DNA from: Cercis canadensis
Taxonomy: Eukaryota > Streptophyta > Magnoliopsida > Fabales > Fabaceae
Direction: 5' to 3'
Assembly: GCA_003255065.1 (NCBI GenBank)
Contig: QAOA01008548.1
Location: forward strand, 138,009 to 202,008
DNA length: 64,000 bases
In this document: positions 47,207 to 59,255 of the stretch, in pieces
Layout: every line of letters begins with the position of its first letter
How positions within the stretch are numbered: the first letter of the stretch is position 1
The notes under the pieces: generated by a model
What the model was told of the DNA's origin: nothing
Databases searched by the model: none
What the model saw: the letters and a program-made list of their open reading frames with translations, nothing else
Translations under genes and position numbers: made by a program

Positions 47207-48013
47207 ACGACGGATTAAGTTAGAGAATAATTGTGTTGACAATTATTTTCTAATATTCTTGAGGTGAGGGATAATTTTCTTGGTTATGCCAGAGGTACTA
47301 GTGTGGCCAATAAAATTTTCAATATCGCTTTATCTTCTTAATTAATATTTTTCTAACATTTATTTGCTGCATTGTGATACATCTCATTACATTTCGTCAT
47401 TATGTTTTTTTACCTATGCTTGATTGAGATTACCGATGAGAGAATAATCAAAATTAGCTATAATGATAGCGATATTTTGACATTTCGGAGGTAAATGGGT
47501 TTCTCAAATTTTGCCAAAAGTACTGGTGGGGCTTGAGGTTAACTCCTAATAAAAATATTTTCTATGCATAATTCTCTAAAAAATATTTTTATGCATAATA
47601 TCATATTTTTATTTATCTTAAAATGTGGATTAAAGTACCGACGATGGAATGATTGTGTATAGCTGTAATGACAGCGACTCTTTGACATTCCAGAGGTGAG
47701 GAGTGTCCCTTTGGCCTTTCCAAATGTACTGGTGGACTAAAGAAATACCTTCAATAAAAAATCTTTTTTTCACAAATCTCAAATTCATTTTCTAACATTT
47801 ATAATAAATTGCATTTCATGCATTTTCTAGTTATTACTCATAAATGTTAAAACTTGCTTATGACGGAATACATTGTGAAAGGATTGTAGTGACAATCACC
47901 AACTCTACCTAATAGTCTTAAGGCATATTTTTAGGTTTCGCCAGAAGGACTGACAGGACTTAACAAAGTATTGCTTTATTTTCAACACACTGTTAGGACC
48001 AATTTAATTCACT
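47207..48013 (+). repeat. Four degenerate ~205-bp modules inside the LTR
   Basis: Modules start near 47207, 47435, 47638 and 47852. Each opens with a GA(C/T)GA(C/T)GGAAT-like word, contains a TGATAATGACAAT-like stretch, then TTGACATTCC(A/G)GAGGTGAG and a GCCAGAGGTACTGGTGGG-like word. The same order occurs in the two other LTR copies. Confidence 0.6.
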
Positions 48014-48740
48014 TTAAGAGATAACAAAAGATTAAATAGGTAACCGTTTTAAGAACAGATGTTGTAGGGTGCTAATACCTTCCCTACACGTAATCAACCT
48101 TTGAATTCAAACTCTGAACGTAGACCAAATCTTTTAGGTGTCCAATCGCACCATTTCATTTGTTTAAAAATGGAATAAAATGATTGATGGTGACTCCATT
48201 CTTTTGCATCATATAGGTAACCGTTCTAAGAACAGATGTCGTAGGGTGCGGGTGCTAATACCTTCCCTACACGTAATTAACCTTTGAATCCAAACTCTTA
48301 ACGTAGACCAAATCTTTTAGGTGTCCAATCGCACCATTTCATTTGTTTAAAAATGGAATAAAACGATTGATGGCGACTCCATTCTTTTGCATCATATTAT
48401 GCATCCTTATACTTTTTATTTTTCTCATGGGGGGATTTCGCCGCTCCGCTTCACGCTCCTGAAAAGGGACGTTGCGACATAAGACATATATCTTTCATGT
48501 GTAAAATTTTTGGAATTTTTTTATTTTCCCCTTGCTCCCGTTCGCATTTCAAGTTAGTTGTTTTTCTGTGATGCCAAGTTGCCAGACAGCTCTGGCAGCA
48601 TTTAGTTTTTTAATTCTTTTTGGTGCTACAGAGCTCAAAATTTAGCACTATTTGTCTCAATAGAACTGTAACATACGTGCCTTTGATGTGTATAATTTTT
48701 TCATTTTTCCATTGCTTCTAGTTCTAATTTGAATGCGGCT

Positions 48741-49359
48741 GTTTTGGATTATGCCTGAGTGCCATTTTCTTAATTTTTCATTGTTATATTTTTGTGAGTT
48801 TTAACTTAGTTCTAAGCATTGCATAGGAGATGTTGGCAATTTAATTTGGTAATTTTTGCATTTTCCTACGTGAGAGTTAATTGGTAGTCTTATTTTTGGG
48901 CGGTTGTCTTAAATTCAGTTTTGAGTTCAATTTGGAATAATTGTTGGATTATTGAATTCTTCAAGTTGTAGTCATCATTTAGTGAGTGTCATGTGGGATC
49001 TTTCTTGTATGCTTGAGGCATAAGATATATGAGATGATGATATTTAGTTGTGAATATTAACTTGTATTTGATATTTCCTTAAGCAACTTTACATATGACT
49101 GGGAGTAATTGTGGTCGTGGGCAAGTTGGAGGGCTCTGCTCGAGAAGGCTTTGCTACAACTAGGAGCAAGAGACTTTCTTTTATCTTACTTTTTTTTTTC
49201 GAATGTAATTAAAGTCTCTCTCCCCTAGACAAGTATTTTAGTACTTAAGATCATACATTTGCATTGCATATATAATGTATATTTGTGTCTCGTAGTATTG
49301 GCAGACCTTTTTCATTTATCATGGGAGGATAGATCAAATTTGATTTTTTTATGAAATAT
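48741..49359. other. Intergenic, no gene seen
   Basis: T-rich sequence continuing from the tandem repeat, without a frame. It may be partly the body of the LTR fragment that follows. Confidence 0.4.
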
Positions 49360-49787
49360 CTTTGTTTATCTAACCTAGGTGAAGGTAGCGCTACCCTGGA
49401 GGGCGCTTTATGCGAGAAATAGGTTAAATGATTTAGGTCTCGGTAGAAAAATAATACATTGTACGTTTAAATTATTTGTCTTTAATTTTGGTTAGATATT
49501 CTTGCAATACATTTATTATTTTGGGATAAATAAAATACACATTATTGACCATATTATGTTCACATAATAAATTTCGGGTAACCATCCTTTAGACGGGTGT
49601 TGTGGGGGTGCTTAACACCTTCCCTACACGCAAATTGACTCCCGAACTCTCTTTGGTTAGTAGACCATTATTTTTAAAATTCAAAAAGGGTTCCAATTAT
49701 ACCCTATTTTTCTAAACAATTGGTGGCGATTCCAAGTTTTCTTTCGATTTTTTTTTTTTTTAAAAGTCCGCTATTTATGTTGTGACA
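49360..49787 (+). mobile_element. 3' fragment of a related LTR
   Basis: GGTAACCATCCTTTAGACGG, GGGTGCTTAACACCTTCCCT, ACACGCAAATTGACTCCCGA, TTGGTGGCGATTCC and a final GTTGTGACA parallel the 3' end of the three solo LTRs but are clearly more diverged. The left limit is uncertain. Confidence 0.5.
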
Positions 49788-51127
49788 CTCCATATTTATG
49801 CTGATCCATTAAGCCAAAATGTTCATTTCATTAAAACCTCAGTTTCTTGCTTGCATAAAATATAGTGCTTTGCTAGTTGACCCTTTAGTTACCTAATTCA
49901 TCTTCTTTCCTAAACCAGTTCTGTAAAATCCCTAGATTTTCGCCATTAATCCCATTACCAAGCTCCCTATCTCCTAAATTTTTGCAACTCTCCTTAATCA
50001 GTTTTCAATCTATCCTATGAACCGCCTCTAATCTCTCTAAACCTATCCATAAAGCACAGTTTAGAGACCATGAGATTCAAAAACCATCTCAGATGTTCTC
50101 AGCAAATAGGAAGAAAAGGAAAAGAAACTTCCAGCAACACATTGAAAACCACTATTGTTGTTTCAAAGTCTTCTTCCTCATAAAAGACTATTGATTCTTT
50201 CAAGCAAGCCATACAAAGAGGATCAAAGTTTGGTGGCTCCAATGCCAAGAGCAAGGAGCCCATGCATGCAGACTAAGATACTCTCATGGCTGACCAACAA
50301 GAAGCTCAGTCAAAACTTGTAGAAGGAAGAACTGGTTCCTCTCAAATCTATTATTGATAATATATTAATGATTTAATGTTCACATTACAATTCGTACGTC
50401 ATATAATAAAGTGACTGTTCATCATAAGCATATCCAAAATATAGGGAATGTGAGATGCGTGTCCCAGTACATATTCATGAAGTAATCAAGACTGCATACT
50501 ACCAGTTCCTTTTTCTTCTTTATTTCTTTTCTTTTGTTTTTTTGGGTGCGCACGTGTTTCCTTTGCCCACGCTTTGATTGGGTTACTTAGCGTCTAGGGA
50601 AACATTGTTTGCTTCAGTCCCCTTCACATCCTCTCAAGACGTTGAATAAAGGGTTGAGTAAAACTTCACATCCTAATTACTACAAATAATTGATCTGCGT
50701 GACGTAATGTCTAAGGAGCAACTAGTTAGAATCTCTTCACTTGTTATTATTATATTGAAAAATTACTAAACGAAGTGGTATTAAAATGTTTTTAGAAATT
50801 ACGTATTTTATGTTTGAATTCAAAATTCTAATCAAAATATAAAAAAATATTTAAAAATTATTACGTCACCAAATAAGAAGGAAAAATTTCAATATCATGC
50901 AATATATATTACCATCTAAATATAACAACAAATCAACCGCAACTTAATATTTGTCTAGGATTAACAAATGAAGGAAAGTGCTCTTACAAACTTCATAAAA
51001 AAAATAAAATAAATAAAACCACACTTGTTTAACGAGTCTTTAATCAAACTCATTAGCTCTTATCTTTATTCAACAACACTCAATTCATACGCTCGTAGCA
51101 TGCAGGTTGATGTAATTAATTGCTTCC
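49788..51127. other. Intergenic, downstream of the laccase pseudogene
   Basis: No supported gene. AT-rich, with a GCGCACGTGTTTCC stretch near 50547 and no recognised repeat. Confidence 0.45.
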
Positions 51128-54100
51128 TCATGATTGAGGACAAGGAGGCATATAATTAGGGGGTGGAACCATACTTGTTTGGTTGGTGCCTCCATCCCTC
51201 ACAATAAGCACAGTGTTCATACCCCAGCTACTGTGCCTCTCCAAATGACAGTGCATAAACCACACCCCTGAAAATGAAACTTTCTTAAATTAATAACTTG
51301 ATCAATTAGTTTTCATGCATAATAATGAATGAATGGTAATTGTAAAACATATATACAAGGATTATCAGCAACAAATCTCATGGCTACCCATCCTTTCTTA
51401 GGAAGGCCAACTGTACTAACTTCTGGTGGATCAACCAAGTTATAGGATTGTGGGTCAGTCTCATTGTTGAAATTTCCCCAACCCAAACATAGAAGCTTAA
51501 ACCATGGAGATGCATTGGGTGATTCTCTGCAGTAATAATGTTTGTTCCTTGCCATACTATTTCAACAGTGTCATTGTAGTCAATCATAATGGCCCTTGTT
51601 CCTGTGCTTGCAAACACTGTATTGTTCCCCACATCTCCTGTGAAGTTGAAATAACGAGGAGGCTCATTCTGAAAGTCTTTAGTGAAAACTCCAGATTTGT
51701 TCCTGCATAGTTATTTCCATTTTGTTCTCAAGCCCACTAACTGCAGGAAAAAATTGGTCATATAGCTAAAGAGAAAATTGTCATTTATAATACATAATTA
51801 TTCCAAAACAATTTTACTTTTCTTAATTTATATTAATTAACGCAGGAAATGTATTTTTTTATTTTTATTTTAGGAGTGATCAAAAGAAATTATTTTTTCA
51901 ATTTATGGAAAGCAACCATAGAATAAGAGAAAGATGACTTCCTAAAAAAATCACAAACTTGAAAATAGAAAGTTATAACCGTATTTATCATTTTCTAAAA
52001 AAAATATTTAGAAATTAATGAGAATTTTTTAAAGAAAATATTAGGATTGTTATTGTGGAGAAAACTGTGTTTCAATTAAAAATATATCTTCTTTTAAAAA
52101 ACTCAACCTAGTACCTACAATTGAAATGGTAGCTATAGGAGGCCGTACATACCAGTAATATGCTTCTAGTATATCAATATTTGGGGTTTCAAAGCTCACA
52201 TTGTTCAAACTTGCTGCAAGTCTATTTCCTTCAGGTCCTGTGCATTTTGAATTTGGGCAGGGTAACTCATTCATAGAAACTGTCATATAAATTCTTCTAG
52301 TGATATTAGTGGGAACATGAACTGGGTGATCTTCACTTGCCAAAGCCCTCAAACTCCTTGTGAAGTTAAAAGAAGAGGTTGAGTCGTTGTAATAAGGAAA
52401 ATATGGGTAAGGGATGATGAGTGAGGGAGTGTAATTGCCACTGTATTGTAGAATTGCTGTGGCTGTGGTATTATCAAAGCCTGTCTTGCCATCTTGGAAA
52501 GGAATAGCACCGATGTACTATTCATCTGGTGTTTGGTTTGCTGTTATTAACACATCCATTGTTTGGCCTGGGGTGATCACAAGGTAGCTTGTGTTTGAGG
52601 GTTTGATGTAGGCAGCATCCATGCCTACAACTGTAAGGTTATGCTTGGCGATTCCGAAGTAGTGTTCTTCATTCATCGCTGCGTTGATTATGCGAAAGAG
52701 ATAGGTCTTTCCATAATCAACCAAAAATTGATATGTTGTCTCTGTAAAATTAAATCAAAGAAAAGAAAGTTAATTGAGCTAAAATCTTTAACTCAAGGTT
52801 TTAGTGTGTGTGGAATATCCCAAAAATAGAACATGATAAGTAGTCCCCACATCCAAATATATAAATACTGTTTTACCAGCTGCCTGCAAAATACTATATA
52901 AGATTCTTATAAATCTCTTGGATGTTTCCAAGGTGGTTTTCAATCTTTTTCCCTTTCAAGATGAATTTCCACACGCAAAGCTACCATTACTTTGTTGACA
53001 TATTGATNAAGGTTTTAGTGTGTGTGGAATATCCCAAAAATAGAATTGGTTCAATTTAATCTATAAAGAAGACATGATAAGTAGTCCCCACATCCAAATA
53101 TACAAATACTGTTTTACCAGCTGCCTGCAAAATACTATATAAGATTCTTATAAATCTCTTGGATGTTTCCAAGGTGGTTTTCAATCTTTTTCCCTTTCAA
53201 GATGAATTTCCACACGCAAAGCTACCATTACTTTGTTGACATATTGATTAATGATTAGCTCAATAAAGCACATTAACTGAATAAGAAACACCAATAGTTT
53301 GATTGCAATAACTGAGTCACTCAAGTTAAAATAATTTATACAATTTGAGTTTGATTGCGATAAAGAAAATTATTATTTTGTATTATTTTTTAATATTTTT
53401 GGACACTTTTCATGTTTTATTTTGTTTATGCATTTGAAAGAAACTAATTGTTCTAACAAACACAAGATAACTCAATTTTTGGAGATTTTTATAATGACAC
53501 CAATTTTAGAATGTATATCCCACCAAAACTCTCTCAATAAAAAGGATGGTGTAGGCTGCCACATAAAAATAATTGTGTTAGCTTAGTGCACCTTATAAAA
53601 TATACTATTTTTATACCTCTAGAGCCATTATAGAAATCTCCAGGTTGACCATTAATGGTGTAAGCATTTGAAGCTTCTGGCTCATCTCCACTTGCCAAAG
53701 CTGTGTTTATGATTTCCATCACATCCCCCACATATACCATTCCCCTGCAAACATAACAAGCACAATATCATGTTTTTGTCAATCTAAAGACAAAAGGACC
53801 CAGAAAACCAAGAGAGGTAAAACTCGGAGCATGTTTTAATCTTTAAGATGACCCTACGCTGAAATCTTTTTATGTTTAGAGTTTGAACAATTGAGGTATA
53901 AAGGTTCTCCACATAGACAACTCAATAGAGAAGATGATATATATAACTGGAAAGTTTCTATACATAAATTATAATGCAATAAAACTTGAGTTTGACGAGA
54001 AAAAAAAAAAAGTTTAAATGGTGCTTATTGAGTTCAAATTATGCATGGTATACTTTGTTACATTTTGTTGCTAAAAGATTGTGTATATGCAAGTATCTTA

Positions 54101-55451
54101 CACGAGAATTTTTCTTTAAATGCACTATGTTGATGTGAGAGTGGTGTTTTTAAAATTGCTGGGGATAAACTTAATATGTAAAAATTAACCCGAGCCATTG
54201 AAAAAAATAATAATATAATGAGTGTGAAAGAAAGTTATAATAGTACCAATAATAAGTATTTCTTGTCCGTGGGTTCTGGGAATGGATAGGAAGTTCCATT
54301 GGCGGGATATATGATGATGGCACCATGGACAGTAGCACGAGACCAATCGCTATGGGCATGCCACCAAAGAGTTCCTTCTTCTGATGCGAAATTCACCTTC
54401 TGAGTGAAGCTTGTTCCTACTGGAATTGGGCACTGTGTGATGTTCTCAGGTCCATCTGACCATGGATCTCTTGGTTGCCTCACGCCATGCCTGTAATATT
54501 TCTCTAATTNGATGGCACCTTGGACAGTAGCACGAGACCAATCGCTATGGGCATGCCACCAAAGAGTTCCTTCTTCTGATGCGAAATTCACCTTCTGAGT
54601 GAAGCTTGTTCCTACTGGAATTGGGCACTGTGTGATGTTCTCAGGTCCATCTGACCATGGATCTCTTGGTTGCCTCACGCCATGCCTGTATTATTTCTCT
54701 AATTAAGCTTCAAAATGCGCAAATTAAGAGAGATTTTGAAGCTGATGAGAGAGAGAGCTATTAATTAATTACCAGTGAATCGTTACCCCATAATTCCCAT
54801 TGTTGTGGACAGTGACAAAAGCTACATCTCCTTTGCGAACACTTATGGTTGGCCCTGGAAAGCTACCATTTACTGTTAATATGCTCTTTGTGCTGCACAG
54901 CTTTGTAAATTTTTTTTCCTCCAGCTGCAAATACCGTAATAAAAAGTAGAATAATTAAGCATATGCTACTAGCTAGTGCATGATTTTTAATGTTAGAATC
55001 TTACTTTTCTTTGGCCAGTGCTAGAAACTTACTTCTTAGTTTGGAGAAAATTAAGCTAATGGATAAGTTATTGTCAATTTGACTTTTCATGCACTAAAGT
55101 GGCATATGGGTTACATATTATGATAAAGCTAACTACCAAACAACAAGTTCATATACACATTTAAGTGTCAAACTTTTAAAATGTCTCGTAATGGACAACA
55201 CAAAACTATAGTACTAGATATCTCAATTTAGAAGTTTCAAATTCAAATCGAGCATAGAATGATAATATTTATAAGAAAGGAGTGAAATATCTCATTGTAT
55301 AGCGCAAATTTCAGAGAAAAAAAATAAATTAAGATTGCTTAAAGGACATTGCAAAACTTACAACAAAATCATAATAATGGACTTCGCTTTGAGCCAAGTA
55401 ATGTAGGAACCCCAAAAGGACAAACAGAAGAGCATAATTCCCTAAAACCAT
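51128..55451 (-). pseudogene. Laccase (multicopper oxidase) pseudogene
   Basis: Minus-strand exons: 55451-55362 (start codon, hydrophobic leader LLFVLLGFLHYLAQS), 54924-54773, 54490-54247, 53744-53617, 52741-52115, about 51745-51360, and 51267-51128 (stop). All copper motifs are visible: VTIHW joined to [20 protein letters not shown] and HCHLERHSSWGM. Intact plant laccases are secreted and oxidise phenolics, including monolignols. Lesions: an in-frame TAG at 52518-52520 in exon 5; exon 4 is 128 bp and joins out of frame; exon 5 loses similarity after EAYYWY, with about 370 bp before SGVFTKDF; a frameshift follows FYVWVG near 51490. Part of exon 3 is repeated across the N at 54510 (54316-54509 against 54511-54704), an assembly artefact. 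Sequencing error could explain one lesion, hardly all. Confidence 0.85.
52795..53235. repeat. Direct repeat across an N in laccase intron 4
   Basis: 52795-53007 repeats after the N at 53008, starting AAGGTTTTAGTGTGTGTGG. The second copy has a 27-base insertion (TTGGTTCAATTTAATC...) that the first lacks, which points to two haplotypes rather than one read placed twice. Confidence 0.8.
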
Positions 55452-55531
55452 TTTTCTCTACTCTTCTTGCTACTCACTAAAATTAAGATGAAAACTCCCT
55501 TTGTTATATAGCTTCAGCTCTTCACGTTGAG

Positions 55532-55540
55532 CTATATATA
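55532..55540 (-). promoter_or_regulatory. TATA box of the laccase locus
   Basis: CTATATATAG-type sequence on the minus strand, about 80 bases upstream of the start codon, is a good core promoter position for a short 5' leader. A second TATA-like CTATATAAC lies at about 55504-55512. The promoter appears intact although the coding region is broken. Confidence 0.45.
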
Positions 55541-55551
55541 GAGTAACGTTA

Positions 55552-58254
55552 GCATGTGGAATCTGGTCACTCTCTCTGGTCACTCTCAGTCTCAACTTAA
55601 TACGGTTTATTACTATATGTCCTTTTAGCATAAATTATAATAAATAAAAATGTAGACATGGAAAACATGAGGTAAACACTATCTTTTTACCTCTCTCCAA
55701 CTTGAAAATGATTTATTTTGTTATAATTTTCTACAGTTCACCAAAAAAGCTTGCTGCGTTATGTCAATTTACTATTATTGAGGAAAATGAAACGTGTTGG
55801 AGAATGTGAAAAAAACATTGGTCCAAAGTTTTGATTAGCTTCCGCCAGGTAGCATACATATGAATTGGTTTACTTTCTTTTCGTCTTAATTTTTTCATTC
55901 AAACTAGGTTTAACGAATCTAGTACGGACGACAATGATAACGCAAACTCAATAAATTAAGATATGAGCTGATTCAAAGTAGGGTTTCTTTTGTCATTAGA
56001 TAGGTCAAGTTAAATTTTTTACTGAGAGATATAGGAGAATAAGATTTTAACATTATTTAAGAAATTTTTGTATCAATTATGTTGTATGTATTTGTATAGG
56101 TTTACTTATATATGTATCTGGAAAATTCATAAAAATTATTTATCGTGAAGAACTCATGACAACAAAATAAAGAGTGAACTTAATTTCTTATTATTACTTG
56201 ATTCAACACTTATTAGTGTTATACCATTAATTTTAGAGATTCATTCATTAGATATATGAAGTAATGGACAGATGAGTATGTGTCGGTGCTTTCGTTCTAA
56301 AATTTATAAGATCTATAATGGTGTCGGTGCTTTCTACAAAGAAAAATAAAAAGTGTTATTGGCAATGCATAATAGTACTTGTTACTCTCAGACTGAATTA
56401 TTATTGATTCAGAGATCCACTGTAAGTTTTGTGGACAGAGATTCAGCATAATCTGTATTTTCTTGTATACAGAATATCAGAATGAAGAAATCAATGGTGG
56501 AGTATCAACGTAGGACAGTTAGAGTAGTACGTAAAACAGTGTGAGAATAACACTTATTGAGAGAATGAGTTATATAGTACCTTGCATACAGCAGGCTTTT
56601 CTAAGTGCTGGTCGAGTAGACCTGCAATTATGCTGAGCTGCCCACTCTTGGCAATAAATCAAGGATTTTTGTCTTGCCACTATATAATGGAGTCTAAAAT
56701 ATTAGACAAAGATTTGAATTATTTATTTTTATAATGGTAAAAACTTTACAAAAAATATTTTAATTATAATTTAATTGATGTTAATTGAATGTTTTCATAA
56801 ATAATTTATATAAAAAAATTAATAAACTAAAATATTATTTTTAATTAATTATAACCATTTACTTTATGTTCCTTATGATTTTATATAGAAAAAATACATT
56901 TAAAAGGTCATATTTTTTGTTTCTAAAATTAGAGGGTTTCTAGTATCCGAAATTCAAATCCAGTAATTTATTAGTTTTAAGTTTATCTCTTAATATTGTA
57001 TTTATTTTATGTTCACAATTTTGTATCTAATTTTCTCATGATAAACATAAGAATTTATATATAATATAAAATATTTTATCTTTAATAAAAAATTCAAGTT
57101 GCATTTTTAACTCATGAACTTTCAGAAAAGTTATATGGAATAAAGCACAAAATACGTACCAAGGAAAAGTAACAGGGAAGCAGGGGGTGTAGCATAAGTT
57201 CAATAAAATTTAAATTATGTCAATTATATCAAACTAATACAATATAAAACTAAAATTATATATATAAAAAATCACATCATATCACATTAGGGAGTGTATC
57301 ATAACACCCCCTTATCTTTTACAGATTTGGGATTCTGGAATCATATTACTTAAATCTATGTTCTTAATGGGTTAAGCAGGCATTAACATGTATGCTTGGA
57401 TCCCACACTTCTACAAATTTCAAAGTGTGTTGAAGTTGAATTACCTACATCAAATTAGTTAAAATTTATCATGAGTATAGCCATTTCAATTTGAATGTCT
57501 CCATGCATGAACATTTCACGTACTAAATAATTTTGATAAAACATAATTTTTTTATAGAAGGATAACTTTTTGTTTTTATGGAAGGATAAGTTCGATGTTT
57601 TCTCAAATGTTATTAATATATAGGAATACAAATCCACTCTGACTTTTGCATACAATTGAATATCACCCTAAATTTAGATTATACTATGTATACAATATAA
57701 AAAAAAAAAGGTGTGAATTGTAGGTGTGTAAATAATGTTTCTCTTTATGTCTTTATATATTTTGTTTAGAATTTCATTAACTATTTGAGAAAAAAAAATT
57801 CATTATCTAATACTATATACAACAGCATTAATGTAGTAGAAACGTTTAGATTGTTAAAAATATATTTTTTTTGGTCTTTTTTTAACTAAAACTCACGTTT
57901 AACTATTTAAAGGTAGAATAAATAAAATATTTTATAAGTATCATTTACATTGCCAAAAAACTTCCTTTTTTAAGCTCTTTTATTGTCTTTTTATTTATTT
58001 TCTTAACTAAAACACATGTTTAACTATTTAAGTATAAAATAAATAAAATATTTTATAAATATCATAAAACACGTGCTTAATGACTAGTTCGATGCCAAAA
58101 TCTTTCACATGGTGAAGAAAAAGCAGACTACTAGATTGCCTAACCGCAAAAGGTTCTATTGCTGAAAAGTCCAAAAGTCTAACTATATATGAGACGTGGT
58201 CCATTACAAAAAAATTGGCATATGCCAATGGAATAATAGGAAGGAATAATGATT
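55552..58254. other. Gene-poor AT-rich region
   Basis: Nothing supported. There are several long A/T runs, two near-identical phrases TTTAACTATTTAAAGGTAGAATAAATAAAATATTTTATAA-like at about 57898 and 58020 (a diverged direct repeat of roughly 120 bp), and no frame above about 66 codons. Confidence 0.5.
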
Positions 58255-58455
58255 AGTGCCTAATCAGTGGAGATAGAAGAAGATTGCAAATTGATGATAG
58301 ATGCTGTAATTGGAAAGAGTTTAATTCCTTGGGCCTCTGAAGGGATAATTTATAGTATTAGATCTAGAATAAGGGAGTATTTGTCATGTTTCTATTTCTT
58401 GGATTCCTAGATCGATTTAATGGAATTGCACATGACTGTGGCAAATGAGCTTGGA
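58255..58455 (+). pseudogene. RNase H-like (RVT_3-type) remnant
   Basis: The plus strand reads EEDCKLMIDAVIGKSLIPW, ASEGIIYSIRSRIREYL, a stop, then in another frame FNGIAHDCGK. This order (D-x-K-L-x-I-D-A, then I-P-W, then the NxxAHxCAK-type end) is that of the RNase H-like domain found in plant LINE-derived proteins. At least one stop and one frame change are present, so it is a relic. The family call is from motif recognition only. Confidence 0.45.
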
Positions 58456-59242
58456 TGAGTGCAGGCTAGGGTAGCTCCTTCTTCCCATCTTTGCTGCCTG
58501 TAGTGGGTTTGGAACATCATCCAATTCCTCAGTTATTTCTTCAATGGAATTTCTCATCAGCCAAAATAAAAAAAAAAAAAAGGAAGAAAGGAAGTTTAAG
58601 TCTATTGATTCTATGATTATATCTTATTTGTTAGTGAAATAAACAAATAAATAAATAATCATATAAAAAACTAAAAAGAAACCAAAGAAATTTATTGATA
58701 ATTAACAAGTTATTATTAAATCATCTCAAATATTTAGTCTTTTATTTGTTCTCCCCAAAGTAAGGTTTCTATTATTATTATCCTCAATTTTTTTTTTTTA
58801 TCTTGTTTAATAAACATTTCAAAAAGTGAAAGGAATTAATGAGGCCAAAAAAAATGCGGGAGGAAATAAAAATAATTTTAATTCATACTCTCACTTCCTT
58901 CATTTTTCATGCACTTTTCTTTCCCTCAACAAACTCACAAAGAAAGCCTTATGCATAGAAATTGTTTTCCTCAAATATGAATTTCAGGTAAAGCAATTAA
59001 CAGAATGAATCTTACCCCAAAGCCAGAAAAAGGCTGGATAATTATGCAAGGCGATTACTCTTGGAGAACCATTGGGACTGGATCTACTAATGCAAACTCG
59101 ACTTGGCTAGAACAATGCACTAAGGCCTCTCGGTATCAATGGAGCTAATGGTGGCACTTTTGGCTCAGAAAATAGCTAGAGTTTCATTCATACACCTCAT
59201 TTTGATAGTACATTAAATGGAAATGAAGTACATATTAAAGTT
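58456..59242. other. Intergenic, no gene seen
   Basis: AT-rich, with A and T homopolymers near 58567 and 58788. A plus-strand frame at 58826-59008 has no recognisable feature. Confidence 0.45.
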
Positions 59243-59255
59243 GTACTGCATATAA

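Larger units (their letters stand above)
45132..48479 (+). mobile_element. Solo LTR, copy 3 of 3 (3.35 kb, most intact)
   Basis: It begins TGTTGACACCC and ends GGGACGTTGCGACA, so it has TG...CA ends, and it is flanked by a perfect 5-bp duplication, TAAGA (45127-45131 and 48480-48484). No gag, pol, primer-binding site or second LTR lies on either side. Unusually long for an LTR, it consists of a promoter part, a T-rich transcribed leader with GTTTGGGCT-type phrases, and a 3' part with degenerate tandem modules. The ending TGGCGACTCC...GACGTTGCGACA is a pattern I associate with large plant Gypsy LTRs. Ns lie at 45382, 45753 (42-bp offset repeat) and 47167, and a 177-bp internal duplication starts at 48039 and 48216. 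Confidence 0.8.
44630..48740. repeat. Degenerate ~200-bp tandem repeat split by a solo LTR
   Basis: About four units share TTGCCAGACAGCTCTGGCAG, GCTACAGAGCTCAAAATTTAG, TGTCTC...GAAC and CCC(A/G)TTTCGCATTT-like phrases: near 44640-44830, 44835-45030, 45030-45131 continuing at 48480, and 48560-48740. The LTR at 45132-48479 interrupts the third unit, so the array predates the insertion. No coding sense could be made of it. Confidence 0.65.

Noticed and set aside
54316..54704. Duplicated laccase exon 3
   Set aside because: The copies are separated exactly by the N at 54510 and differ by a few bases, as at the other joins.
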